DNA of 64,000 bases from Owenia fusiformis (taxonomy: Eukaryota; Annelida; Polychaeta; Sabellida; Oweniidae). The position numbers and the translations under genes are program-made. The notes beneath the pieces are model-generated. The model searched no databases. It was not told where the DNA came from and was given only the letters and a program-made list of their open reading frames with translations. Below, piece after piece: positions 34,043-46,273 of the stretch (positions are counted from its first letter, which is position 1; the number at the start of each line of letters is the position of its first letter). The stretch lies in assembly GCA_903813345.2 (NCBI GenBank), contig CAIIXF020000002.1, forward strand, positions 30,932,926 through 30,996,925, given 5' to 3'.

Positions 34043-35829
34043 TGATATATGAAAAATCTAAGTGCTTTTGATGTCATTAACAATAATATAGGTTAGAATT
34101 GTTTGCCTGATGAAAAAATATAATCCTGTAAAATTTATATATCCTTTATGATATAAGTTTGACAATGTACATTTTGTTATTTTCTGTCAAATTGGTGCAA
34201 AACATGTGGGGCGGCTAGCTATATGTTGATATATCTTTTCATCTATTAGAGATAGAGTATTAGAGTCTTACTTTAAAAGTGAATTGAAGGGATGACATTG
34301 CTCTATTGAATAAGTTGTTTAACAAAGCTATAGATGTAATAGTAATGACAATGCACCTTTAACCCTTGCAGTTTAGGTTTGTGGCCTAGTTTATGGTTTA
34401 GAAATAGTAGATAGGGGTGTTGAGTTTCAATTGATATTCCTTTGAAAACTATTAAGAAGGTTTTAATGATTAAAGTATTACATATGTAAGTTTTAGGTTT
34501 TGATACAGAAGTTTGCAGAAAAATTATAAAAACTTAGTTTGAAAATCATATCAATGACTGGAATTAACACAATCAATGTACTGTCACTCCTTTTTTCAAA
34601 AATAGAGCTGCTCAGTCTGTGCATGTATCACAAATTAAATGCACTGTAAAATTATTTTCGTGCATATATCAATAAATTAACAAACCAAAATACTCTAAGC
34701 TGATTGGCTGAGAAATACTTGGTATGTTTGAATATTGTGTAGAGTAGAGGTCCTATAAAAGAATGTTATCCGAGCAGGCAAATGATTCTAAAGCTTCTGG
34801 AAAGATTTCCCAAATTTAGCAACAGATGTTTATGCACTGATCTCCCCAACATTAAAGCAAGAGGGCGCTGAACCCACCTGAGATTTGAAAAAGCAGTCTT
34901 ACACCCACCTGAAAAGCCATTTGCACCCACTTGAAAATGAAAAAATAATGAAAAATGGGCATATTTTGCAATATTAACTGCATTCACATAATGAATAGTG
35001 TATAAAATATACATAATGCATTTGTTGTGCACAGTTGCTAAGTGATTGAGCTTGAAATTGAGTTGTCCAATACCTGACCCTCGCAAAAAGTTTCATTGAA
35101 AATATGTTCTTTTTTTGATTTTTGTATGTTTTAAGCGACATGGTAGAAAATATTTTGCAATGTGTGATGAGAATTTAAGCATTGGACTCAAGTAACACAT
35201 TACTGTTAAAAACTTGAGTTTTGCTCACGTTAAGTATGCAACATGAGTGTTTGGAAAATAGATATGACAAGGAATGACATGAGCTTAAACATTCTAAAAT
35301 TGAGACAATTTTTGGAAATGTTGCTTGATACTCCCCTCACATACAATTTGGCAAACTAATAATCTTGACATTTCACTTCAAATTAGTCATATGTATCCCA
35401 TCAACTAATTTATAATAATGTCATTTAAGTCTACTTAAAAACTCCCTCAGGATTCTAGTAATCTGACTTTGAAGTTGGGTATTATACGTTTTTGTGGACG
35501 CCCTGTATAACAATATGAATATTCCATTGCCACACAATTCTATACATGATGACTTGATACATAACATATACACATCTCAGAGGGCACTGGATTGAAAAGA
35601 ATATGCTATCAATATGTTCATGTCAGAACATTAAGTATCAGTTCTTAAATATAATATGATATGATATGACATGGACTCCAATCCTTTACCTCATTAGTAT
35701 ATCCCAATGAAACGTTCTTTATTCGTAACTTAAACAAACTTTGATTTTACCTAGATTTTGACATTGGTTGGTTGGTTTGGGTTACTTGGTATTGGATTGG
35801 GTTGGTTGGTGTTGGTTTGAGTAGCAGTG
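34043..35829. other. No gene seen
   Basis: Non-coding AT-rich sequence. The 106-codon minus-strand frame near 34.8-35.1 kb has no recognisable domain. Confidence 0.45.
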
Positions 35830-35835
35830 TTGGCT

Positions 35836-36839
35836 TGGGTGAGTTGGGTAGGTTGGGTGAGTTGGGTAGGTTGGGTGAGTTGGGTAGGTTGGGTGAGTTG
35901 GGTAGGTTGGGTGAGTTGGGTAGGTTGGGTGAGTTGGGTAGGTTGGGTGAGTTGGGTAGGTTGGGTGAGTTGGGTAGGTTGGGTGAGTTGGGTAGGTTGG
36001 GTGAGTTGGGTAGGTTGGGTGAGTTGGGTAGGTTGGGTGAGTTGGGTAGGTTGGGTGAGTTGGGTAGGTTGGGTGAGTTGGGTAGGTTGGGTGAGTTGGG
36101 TAGGTTGGGTGAGTTGGGTAGGTTGGGTGAGTTGGGTAGGTTGGGTAGGTTGGGTAGGTTGGGTAGGTTGGGTGAGTTGGGTAGGTTGGGTGAGTTGGGT
36201 AGGTTGGGTGAGTTGGGTAGGTTGGGTGAGTTGGGTAGGTTGGGTGAGTTGGGTAGGTTGGGTGAGTTGGGTAGGTTGGGTGAGTTGGGTAGGTTGGGTG
36301 AGTTGGGTAGGTTGGGTGAGTTGGGTAGGTTGGGTGAGTTGGGTAGGTTGGGTGAGTTGGGTAGGTTGGGTGAGTTGGGTAGGTTGGGTGAGTTGGGTAG
36401 GTTGGGTGAGTTGGGTAGGTTGGGTGAGTTGGGTAGGTTGGGTGAGTTGGGTAGGTTGGGTGAGTTGGGTAGGTTGGGTGAGTTGGGTAGGTTGGGTGAG
36501 TTGGGTAGGTTGGGTGAGTTGGGTAGGTTGGGTGAGTTGGGTAGGTTGGGTAGGTTGGGTGAGTTGGGTAGGTTGGGTAGGTTGGGTGAGTTGGGTAGGT
36601 TGGGTGAGTTGGGTAGGTTGGGTAGGTTGGGTGAGTTGGGTAGGTTGGGTGAGTTGGGTAGGTTGGGTAGGTTGGGTGAGTTGGGTAGGTTGGGTAGGTT
36701 GGGTGAGTTGGGTAGGTTGGGTGAGTTGGGTAGGTTGGGTGAGTTGGGTAGGTTGGGTGAGTTGGGTAGGTTGGGTGAGTTGGGTAGGTTGGGTGAGTTG
36801 GGTAGGTTGGGTGAGTTGGGTAGGTTGGGTGAGTTGGTT
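35836..36839. repeat. 18-bp G-rich minisatellite, about 56 units
   Basis: The unit is GGGTAGGTTGGGTGAGTT, two 9-bp halves GGGTAGGTT and GGGTGAGTT that mostly alternate. At several places (about 36,145-36,165 and 36,550-36,720) the TAGG half is repeated without its partner. The period is a multiple of three, so five of six frames stay open for over 340 codons; these are not genes. GGG tracts every 9 bp make the plus strand a candidate for G-quadruplex formation. Confidence 0.97.
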
Positions 36840-36848
36840 GGTCGGTGA

Positions 36849-37062
36849 CATTGACTAATTGACATTGACTAATTGACATTGACTAATTGACATTGACTAA
36901 TTGACATTGACTAATTGACATTGACTAATTGACATTGACTAATTGACATTGACTAATTGACATTGACTAATTGACATTGACTAATTGACATTGACTAATT
37001 GACATTGACTAATTGACATTGACTAATTGACATTGACTAATTGACATTGACTAATTGACATC
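36849..37062. repeat. 14-bp minisatellite, about 15 units
   Basis: The unit CATTGACTAATTGA is repeated almost perfectly. It begins directly after the 18-bp array (GTCGGTGACATTGACT junction) and ends at CATCGACTACTATG. Confidence 0.97.
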
Positions 37063-37074
37063 GACTACTATGTG

Positions 37075-39620
37075 AAGACACTTTAAAGGAATATATATCC
37101 TGACTTTCAATCAAAAATATTAATTTGTAGTCTCGTACTTTAGAAACTTAGATAGCATAGATTGTGACCTAATTCGATGACCTTCACAATTGACCCTAAA
37201 ACTTGAACAGACCTCAGAACGTCTTTTATAATTGAGCTGACCTAAATTTGAAGGTCAAATGCCAAAATTAAGGCCAGATTTTAACTCCTAAGGACATTAA
37301 ATTATTTAAGATGAATTTAAAGCGAGTTGAAATTTGGTCTCGAAAAATTTCGAAATTGAACTCTCAAAACTGGTACAAAATTATAATAGACAGTCAATAG
37401 CTAATATGTGTAGAACCTTTGGGGAAATATATAATCATACTTTCAATCTAAAATATTGATTTGTAGTCTCAAACTTTGAGAAACTTAGATAACACTGTCT
37501 GTGATATAGTTTGATGACGTTGACCTTTGACCTTGCAAATTAGATTAGATCTCAGTAGGTCTTTTGTTATAAAATATTCTTGGATTTAAATCCAGAAAAT
37601 CAATTTGAAAAATCAACTTTTTGACCTTTTGAAGGTCACTAAAGGTCAAAACCAAGGTCAGATTTGAAATTTAACTTGATCTTGAAAAAAATGTTTGGTC
37701 AATTTGAAGCAAGGTGAAATTTGGTCTTGAAAAATTTCGAAATTTGACCTTTTTAGTTTTTGAGCCCTTATTTCTCAAAACTGGTGCAATCTTTTAATAT
37801 ATAGCCAATAATATGCCAATGATAGCTAATATGTGAAAAGCCTTTAAACAACTATATATCCTGATTGTTATTTAAAAATATTGATTGGTAGTCACCAACT
37901 TTGAGAAACTTAAAAAATCACAGTTTGTGGTTTAGTTTGATGACCTTGACATTTTACCTTGCAAATTTTACTTTTTATGACCTCAGTAGGTCTTTTGTGA
38001 TTAAATATACCTAAATTTGGATCCAGAAAATCAAGTTAAAAAATCAACTTTTTTGACCTTTCGAAGGTCACTGAAGGTCAACAAACGGTCAAAGGTCAAA
38101 AGTAAGGTCAGATATGAAATCCTGAGAACTTGTAAATGGTTTTAAAAAAAGGTTTAGTCAATTTAGAGCAAGTTGAAATTTAGTCTTGAAAAATATAGAA
38201 ATTTGACATTTTTCAATTTTTGAGCTCTTATATCTCAAAACTGGTGCAAAATTTAAATAGATAAGCAATAGCTAATATATGTAAAACTTTTAGAGGAATA
38301 TGTATCCTGACTTTCATGAAAAAATATTGATTTGTAGTCACCAATTCTGAGAAACTTAGAAAACACAGTTCGTGATTTAGCTTGAAGACCTTGACCTTTG
38401 ACCTTGCGAATTTCACTTTTTTAGACCTCAGTATGTCTTTTGTGACTAAATATACCTAAATTTTGAATCCAGAAAATTGATTTGAAAAATCAACTTTTTG
38501 ACCTTTTGGAGGTCACTGAAGGTCACCTAAAGGTCAAAAGTAAGGTCAGATTTGGAATCCTGAGAACTTGTAGATGAGTTTTAAAAAAAAGTTTGGTCAA
38601 TTTAGATCAAGTTGGAACTTGTAGATGAGTTTTAAAAAAAAGTTTGGTCAATTTAGATCAAGTTGAAACTTGACCTTGAAAAATTTCAAAATTTGACTTT
38701 TTTCAGTTTTTGAGCTCTAAAATCTCAAAACTGGTGCAAAATTTTAATAGATAATCAATTGTTAATATGTGTAGAACCTTTACTGGAATATATATCCTGA
38801 CTTTCATTAAAAAATATTGATTTGTAGTCACCAATTCTGAGAAAATTAGAAAACACAGTTCGTGATTAAGCTTGATGACCTTGACCTTTTGATCTGCAAA
38901 TTTTACTTTTTTAGGCCTCAGTAGGTCGTTTGTGATTGAATATACCTAAATTTAAATCCAGAAAATCGATTTGAAAAATCGACTTTTTTACATTTCGGAG
39001 GTCACTGAAGGTCAACCAAAGGTCAAAGGTTAAAAGTAAGGTCAGATTTGGAATCCTGGGAATTTGAAGATGTTTTTTAAAAAAAAGTTTGGTCAATTTA
39101 GATCAAGTTGAAATTTGAACTTGAAAAATTTTGAAATTTGAACTTGAAAAATTTTGAAATTTGAGCTTTTTCAGTTTTTGAGCTCCAATATCTCAAAACT
39201 GATGCAAAATTTTAATACATATTCAATGGCTAATATGTGTAGAACCTTTACAGAAATATATATCCGGACTTTCATTAAAAAATATTGATTTGTATTCACC
39301 AATTTTGAGAAACTTAGAAAAGTTTGAAATTCAGTTCAATGACCTTGACCTTTGACCTTGCAAATTTTACCTTTTTAGGCCTTAGGAGGTCTTTTGTGAT
39401 TAAATATACCTAAATTTAAATCCAGAAAATCGATTTGAAGGTCACTGAAGTTCAACCAAAGGTCAAAGGTCAAAAGTAAGGTCCAATTTGGAATCCTGAC
39501 AGCTTGTAGATGAGTTTAAAAAAAAAATTGGTCAATTTGAAGCAAGTTGAAAAAAGACCTTTTTTGACCTTCAATATCTCAAAATCTGGGCAAAATTTCT
39601 CTAGACGGCAAAAGGCTAAC
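37075..39620. repeat. Satellite with 345-490-bp monomers rich in AGGTCA hexamers
   Basis: About six diverged monomers are visible. The marker GACCTTGACCTTTGACC or a variant occurs near 37,170, 37,515, 37,942, 38,386, 38,876 and 39,343. Every monomer carries TCTCAAAACTGGTGCAAAAT, a TTGATTTGTAGTC block and clusters such as AAAGGTCAAAGGTCAAAAG. The clusters are AGGTCA hexamers spaced by one base (DR1) or nested, resembling nuclear-receptor response elements. Local duplications occur (for example 38,560-38,660, 33-bp-scale repeats). No gene is present. Confidence 0.9.
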
Positions 39621-41222
39621 ACTAATAGAATATTAATATCTATCTGTATGCAAAAATTCAGGCAAATATATTGAAATGTAGTGTCAGGATTTGAGAAACG
39701 GGAAAAAAGCTTTGAGTTGACCTAGATTTTGACCTTTGACCTTTGATGTTGGGAAGGCGTGATCGATATTTGAAAAATAACATGTGGCTCTATGGAGGAT
39801 TGCAACAAAATTTCTATCATACAGAGTTACCTTAACCTTATTCGAGAAACCCTAAAGTTTGACATTCAAAGTTCTAATTGCATTACAGTTTCCAATCAAC
39901 CATTAACATAAATTGATTCGACCAATCATAACCATCGATCAGTGGCAGCGTTGCCAATGCATCTGAATCTGTCATAAGAAAGACATGCACCTGGAATGAC
40001 TATGTTTCCCCTCTAATAGTAATAGCGCAAAGATGATTGGAAGTCGTTACATGGAGCGCTAAGAAAGTATTTCACCTATTATCGCCCAACAAAAAAATAA
40101 AGTAGAGCTTACTTAGCTATAGTATTGACAGAGAATTACATACAGACTGTTATAATGATCAAACCCTTGAACTAGATGACTCTCTCCTTCGGCTCTAAGT
40201 GTCTGGAGCCTAAAACAATTTTTGGAGGCTTGTCGTCTTGACCGGAAGTCGGTTTTAAAGAATTCAGGTTCATATTTAAATGACAAATAATGAAATAAAT
40301 TTGTCTACTTACATGCCCCGTGTATATCAACAAGATGCAACTGGACATTTCTTTTGGATGAAAGCTCTTTTTGACAGATTAGGCACACAAATTTACCACT
40401 TTCCTTATGTTGAAAGCAGTCTGATTTTGCACGCCCATCCATTTTTGTGTTGGCGATAAATCGTAGTCTGGAGATGTTACATGTATTCGTTCAGTGCTTG
40501 ATGTATTAATCTGAACGGTAAACTTTGTTTTGAAGACTGTTTATTAATTCATAATTTATAAGACTATAAATCAATGCATTTGTGAGTTTTCAGACTGGGA
40601 ATATTTTCAAAGGAAGTTAAGAATGATCGGGATTATTCCTCGGGAATATTACCTCGGTGAGTTATCAGACTACGATATGCCACCGACTTAATTCAGTTAT
40701 CAATACGCACGACTTCTAAAGTAAAAGAAACATTTTCGTTCAATATACTTCTGGAAATCTAATTTAAATTCAGTTATCGATGATTACACAATAATTAATA
40801 CATTATTTACACTGCGATTGATTGAAAAAGTATTGAGACAAGGGATATTTGTGTTGGAATTACATTCTTATGGGCAATATTTTTATGGCGTGAACTCTTG
40901 GCGGGAAGTTTAATAAGGGGTGGTAACATTTAAATTTTAACAATTTTTCTTTTCAACAGTCAACAATATTATTTGTTCATGTTGTCATGTATATATTAGT
41001 GATATTAAAAACATGCATTGCCTTTCGATGCGACTTATTGCGAATATTTACATTAATATATCAATGAAACATCGCAAAAGTAGTGCTATCACCCCCGATA
41101 ATCAATATGGACGAGTTCAATACTGACGTTGTTCAACATAGACACAAGTTTGAAACGCGCCATTTTCAATTTCGTAGCAGCAGGTTTACAGGTTTATGCG
41201 AATTTGATTTAAATTTTAAATC
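39621..41222. other. Upstream region of the BEN-domain gene
   Basis: Non-repetitive AT-rich sequence containing whatever promoter serves the BEN-domain gene. No CpG-rich block or clear TATA can be assigned. A short frame beginning MDEFNTDVV at 41107 lies just upstream in a different phase; it could be a 5' exon or chance. Confidence 0.35.
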
Positions 41223-42803
41223 ATGTTTTACATTATTCTGTGGAAAGAGACTAGAGAATTATCAATCATCAGTCATATAAGTTTAGTTAGAATATGCGAC
41301 GAAAGCATTAGGAGGGAAGGGCCCTTAAGCTTACAAGAAGGAACAATACTCAATCTGAAACATGATAAAAAACTGTTCCAAGCAGTCGTCATCAAAATCG
41401 TGAAAAGTAAGTTAATTCTGAATTTCTTGTCTCAACTCACTGTGCTCAATATGGGCTGTGTTATTGTGAAAAATCACTAGTTTCACACGATATATAGTGT
41501 TATCTGAGGTTGTCTGTAACTAGACGTCTAACTGAAAGCAGAGTCACACATCTCCAAATGCAGATATGTCTCTGCTGAAATTGAACTGTTGTGTCACTGT
41601 TCTGGATCTGTAACGGAATAGTTTTAAAGTTGATGGAACTGATATTGAATTCACAATTTCCAGAGATTCATTCCACAAAATTTGAACTGAAAGCATGTCT
41701 TTAGTTGCAACATGTGCTTTTTGTTAGAATAACTTTAATTTTGATCAATGTATGTTTTATTCTATTCATAATATTAATAGGCCTAATGATGTATATTTTT
41801 CTTATATTTCAGAAAAGAAAGATGCAGAAGACATTTGCAATGAGAAACTCAGAAAGAGTGCTCTAGCAACCTATATGACAGATACAGACAGGCAAGACAG
41901 CACAGACACGGGTGCAGACACCACAGATGATGATGATGATCGCCGTGAGACGCCCAAGAAATCCACAGATGATGATCATCATGAAGATCCTGAGACACCC
42001 CAGCACTCCAAGGAGACCAAAAAATCCAGCACTAAGGATAGGTATGGTATTATCTATAACATTAAATTTTTTATTCCACTTATTAGTCTATGTTCTTTAA
42101 ACTACTAGTATTTCAATCCTTCCCCCTAAAAATAACATACTTATTAGTACCCAATTTCATCCGACTGTTTATTTATTTCCATTTTTATTTTATTTTATCA
42201 AAGAAAATAGCTGCAATATTTGATATTACTAGTGATGTCGAATTCACTAATACTTTTTATGATTTGGGGATCAAAATTGGCATAATTCATTAGGATTTTG
42301 ATGTGATAAATAATGAAAAGGTAATGTGAATTTTCATGAGCTAAAAAACAAGGGGAGGGGGGTATAACGGATTCATAAACTTTATTAAAGAGTACTTAGC
42401 AAATAATTGTTTTTTTTATTCCAGGGTAGCAGTGCTTGAAAAGCGTTACCAATCACTTAAAAGAAAACTAAACGCTTTGGAAGACAGGTTATTGGATATG
42501 GAAGAAAAACCTCGAGAACAAAATGATGCTGAATCCAACTTGATAGAAAAGGTGAAACACCTTCAATCTACCGATGTTCAAGACGTTATCGTAACGCTCT
42601 CACAACAAGTCTTCACAAAAGAGGAACTCATAAATCGTAGTGTAACAGGCAAGAAGTCCCATCTCGGCCAAAAGCCCCCACTTAAAACTGAACTCTACAA
42701 TGAGTTGCAACGAGTTTGCATGCTAAAGACGGGTTGCTCGAAGGATGTTTTCAGGTCAAAGTTCAGAAATCTGCAGAAGGTATTAAGACGAAAACCAATG
42801 TAA
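41223..42803 (+). CDS. BEN-domain protein, three exons, 263 residues
   Basis: Exons are 41223-41406, 41813-42041 and 42425-42803. Donors GTAAGT (41407) and GTATGG (42042), acceptors TATATTTCAG and TTATTCCAG. Phases 1 and 2 match exactly, giving 264 codons including the stop. Exon 1 starts MFYIILWKETRELSIISHIS, resembling the small beta-rich N-terminal module of invertebrate BEN proteins. Exon 2 encodes an acidic, Asp/Thr/Ser-rich linker. Exon 3 encodes a short coiled coil (VAVLEKRYQSLKRKLNALED) followed by a BEN domain: VIVTLSQQVFTKEELINRSV, TGKK, PPLKTELYNELQRVC and DVFRSKFRNLQKVLRRK. BEN domains bind DNA and mediate chromatin or transcription contacts, typically in the nucleus. The exact gene is not recognised; a transposon-associated BEN protein is possible. 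Confidence 0.82.
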
Positions 42804-42989
42804 GACAATAATTTAACAGTTGAGACATTGAACATTTTAACATTAAAATTTAAGTGGTTAAAGTAATAAAGATGCTTTAAAGTTCTATTTGATTACTACT
42901 AGTAATAAAGTTATCACTTTCTTTGCAATACTCTTGTTTTGTATTAAATTAGCTCAAAAATTGCACAAATATGAAAATTAACTTCTACA

Positions 42990-43695
42990 TTCTAATTCCA
43001 TATTAGTTCCAATGCTAAGGAAAAAATTAATGATAGAACTGTTATAGAATCGTTTTTATTTTGTGTATTTCTGAATTTGAAAACATTGAGTTAAAGAACA
43101 ATTCTAGAATTTAGATGAAAGAAACGTGTCATTACAGTTCTATAGCTAAACCATAAAAGGGTTCTTTAAATATTCCACCTGAATTCTAATAGCCCTAAAA
43201 GAAAAATATTAGAATCATTCTTTCATTTTTTCCAATTTGTTGTAAATAGAGCTAAAGAACAGTTCTAGAATTAAAATGAAAGAAATATGTCATTACAGTT
43301 CTATAACTAAAGCTAAAATTGTTCTTCTGATATTCCACTTGAGTTCAAATGCCCATAAAAGGGAATTATAGAACTATTACAGAATTATTCTTTCATTTTG
43401 TCCAGTTTGTTGTTAATAGGGCTAAAGAACAATTCTAAAACCAAAATGACAGATTAATGACATTACAGTTCTATAACAGAAACAATTAAATGTTCTTTAT
43501 ATATTCTACCAGAATTCCAATGCTCATAGGTTAAAATTACAGAACTATTACAGAATAAGTATTTCATTTTGTCCAATTTGTTGTAAATAGGGCTAAAGAA
43601 CAGTTCTAGAATATCAAAATCAGTTGGATGAACACTTATGGAACTGTTCAGTTTTCCATTCTGTAACATTTCAAGAACAGTTCTTGAACAATTCC
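42990..43695. repeat. About 165-bp tandem array with GAACAGTTC palindromes
   Basis: The marker GCTAAAGAACAGTTCTAGAA (or a close variant) occurs near 43,091, 43,250, 43,420 and 43,592. Other shared blocks are GTCATTACAGTTCTATA and TTTCATTTTGTCCAATTTGT. It lies between the BEN gene and the next exon. Confidence 0.8.
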
Positions 43696-43711
43696 ATTCT
43701 TTTTCACCAAG

Positions 43712-43972
43712 GTACTAGATCATCCACGATATGCAGGGGAGTGGCCTCAAGTGGCTAAGCTGATCAGGATAAATGATAAGAAAGGAACATACAAGATCCA
43801 ATGGTATGTTCTGCACAAGGGTCACTATAAAGAATACAGAAAGAATAACCCTGTGGTAGAAGAAGTCAACAAAAACTACATTATAAAACATTCATTTTCT
43901 TTGACTCCAATGGCAATCATACCCCAAAAATATGTGACTGGGCAGAAAATTACAAAGAGGAGTTTTATTTAA
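43712..43972 (+). CDS. Orphan terminal exon, Tudor/chromo-like small domain
   Basis: The frame from 43712 reads LDHPRYAGEWPQVAKLIRIN, then TYKIQWYVLHKGHYKEYR, and ends with SFSLTPMAIIPQK and a stop. The pattern EWPxVAKLxxIN...YxIxWY...xxII..FxLTPxxxxP recurs, as I recall it, in unnamed invertebrate proteins and looks like a small barrel domain. A possible acceptor, CTTTTTCACCAAG, ends at 43,711. No upstream partner exon was identified; it could be an alternative 3' exon of the BEN gene or the tail of a decayed gene. Confidence 0.35.
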   Translation, partial: VLDHPRYAGEWPQVAKLIRINDKKGTYKIQWYVLHKGHYKEYRKNNPVVEEVNKNYIIKHSFSLTPMAIIPQKYVTGQKITKRSFI

Positions 43973-44402
43973 GACACAAAATATAGTTTTTAGCATTTAG
44001 ACAATTACGGTAAATGTTGTCTTATTGAGCACCTCTCATGAACACCTGCATTTAGTGAACACTAATTCCAGACAATTTTTACATTGACTCCTGTATAAAA
44101 AAAACTCCCTGTAGTAGTAGACACGTCACCTAAAATACATTTTTGTGACTACTATATAAAGATTATAATGTATTGAATAGTTAAGGCTATTATCAATTTT
44201 GTAAGTGGTGAACATTTGCAGTTGAATGTTGTTGAATCAATCAAGCTGATTCATTTGTGAAAGTATATACGTTATATATTTAGAACTACAGCAACACATT
44301 GTAAAACACTCAAAAAACTCATTTAAATATGAATATTACCCGCAGTGCCCATTATTTGCCAGCACTCGCCTCAAAAGTAATTAGCTGACCAAAATAACAA
44401 TA

Positions 44403-44522
44403 ATGGATAGTAAAGCAGCAACACCGACTATCGAAGTGTTCGAAATTGTAAATAGTGGAAGTACATCTGGTGCAGGCGAAAAACACATTTTAAGTATGTT
44501 CGCTCATGTGGAAATGGCATAG
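44403..44522 (+). other. Possible first coding exon (39 codons)
   Basis: ATG in good context (AACAATAATGG) opens MDSKAATPTIEVFEIVNSGS, continuing to GAGEKHIL before GTATGT, a usable donor. Without a splice the frame stops at 44522. No downstream exon was found, so it is weak. Confidence 0.25.
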
Positions 44523-46272
44523 TAGAAAGTCATGTGATCGCTGTTAGTCTACAAATGGATTGTTCGTAAATTACAACTTCAAACTGACAGGTTAATTAAT
44601 GCAAACTAATAGATTAATAGGGTAGCCTTTAGTGGCTAAGGCTAATTTATCAAAGTTGCAATTGAATGTTGTGAGTGAATCAATCGAGCTAAATAATTTG
44701 TGAAAGCATATAAGTTACAGAGTTATACACTGTACATGTATTATTAGAAGAAGAATTATTTGGAGGAGAGTGTAAGTTACATGTCCAAAGTGCATTACAT
44801 TACAAAGTATTTTAACAATAATAGCAAAATTCATGATGTTGAATGAATTAAGAATTTGAAAATAATAGTTAGATAATATAACATATACATTTTCAATAAA
44901 TCAATTCTGACCCCTTTTTGATAGATTTATGATGTAAGGTAAACTAAATTGTAAGTTTATGAAAATTACAAATAGGTTAATCATCTCCTTCATTCAAAGA
45001 ACTTAAATTATTCATCAATTTTGGAAATACACACCAAGAATAAATCATACATTTAAACTGAAGAATGACATCAAAACCAATAGATGGCACACTTTACTTG
45101 ATTGGTCTTTTGAAGATCAATGTTGAAATGGCATGAATGGTGAGATTGGAGATATATTGATAACTGTTAATAGAAGCATGTATTGTCAGATTGTAGCATT
45201 TGTTTTTTGTGCAGTTCAAATATTGTTCAGAGAGATACTGTACTCTTGGTATATTCCTGTGCTATCAGTTTTAACAAAATTGGATATGGTTATAAAATCA
45301 CAAAAAGTGATCCTAGCAAAATTTGCAAACTGTAGAGTGATACTTTCTTGGGGTCTAGGGAGGGTTAAAGTATAGTTTATAGTAGAGCAGTAGTGTCAAG
45401 AGCACAAAAGGTTATGTTTCCTCCACCGAGAGTAGGGTTTGTAGCAGTGTCTAGAAGCCAAGCACAGTTCTAATGCATGCTAACTAATAGGCCCAAGTGG
45501 CTGTGTACAATGATACTGACAGATGGGTGAGGGTGAGAGTTCACTACAAGGGCTCTAGTTGATAAGCAGGGTTAGGAAAGACACAGCACAAACTTGGAAA
45601 TACAAAAATATGAAATTTCACATGCATTGTTATTAAAAGATTTTAAATTCGAGATAAATTATGTGATTAATAGATAAATAGTTATTATTAGAGCTAGTTA
45701 TAATATTAGATCAATAGTTAAGCTTCAATGCACTACATGTAACAGGAAAGATTTAGATTTCTTTTGTGTTAAATATTCTATAATTGAATGGATGAATAGG
45801 GTTCTTAGTTCAGCTTTAATGAACTGCTTGACAGTCAATTGTCTTTTGGGTTACAATAGTTTCGGGAAGTGTCAACTCTTTAAAGTAACAATAGTATATT
45901 CTTTAAAATATTAAAAATGTGATTCTATTGTGTTGTAAAGAAGTGTTTAAAAAACTCAAATGTTGCCAATGGCCAAATGTTATAACAAAATTGGCATGAC
46001 TGAAAATAAAATATTATATCAATTGTAATGTAAGGTATTTTGTTAAATGATCTACATAAATCTGCATGTTTTTATCCATGACTCTACTCTTGATCATTAT
46101 TATATTTTACCAAGCATAAAGAAAGATCTCATCTTAGGCAGAGATAAGATTTTCTCTTAAGCTGGGCATAAGAAGAGATCTACTCTTATGCCGGGCATAA
46201 GAACAGATCTACTCTTATGCTAGGGGCCAGTACAACCAGGCACACAAACTACTGTCAAAACTTACAATAACG
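44523..46272. other. No gene seen; short imperfect palindromes at the end
   Basis: AT-rich and non-coding. At 46,160-46,225 GGGCATAAGAASAGATCTAC followed by TCTTATGC occurs twice, each near-palindromic. Confidence 0.4.
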
Positions 46273-46273
46273 C

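Noticed and set aside
34766-35086. Minus-strand 106-codon frame as a gene
   Set aside because: No domain, no splice context and repeat-like neighbouring sequence.
35836-36839. Internal telomere-like repeat
   Set aside because: The unit is GGGTAGGTT/GGGTGAGTT, not TTAGGG or a known variant, and there is no telomere-associated context.
35747-36879. Five overlapping frames of 343-372 codons on both strands
   Set aside because: They come from the 18-bp repeat, whose length is a multiple of three; the peptides are pure LGRLGE- or NSPNLP-type repeats.
37075-39620. CRISPR-like or rRNA spacer array
   Set aside because: Monomers are contiguous with no unique spacers, and there is no rRNA sequence; it is a satellite in a eukaryotic genome.
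41107-41280. MDEFNTDVV frame as the true start of the BEN protein
   Set aside because: It is in a different phase and no good donor/acceptor pair joins it to the BEN exon, which has its own well-placed Met at 41223.
43090-43690. GAACAGTTC palindromes as steroid-receptor or heat-shock elements
   Set aside because: The half-site spacing (one base) fits neither a standard steroid-receptor element nor a heat-shock element well; they recur only because the unit is tandemly repeated.
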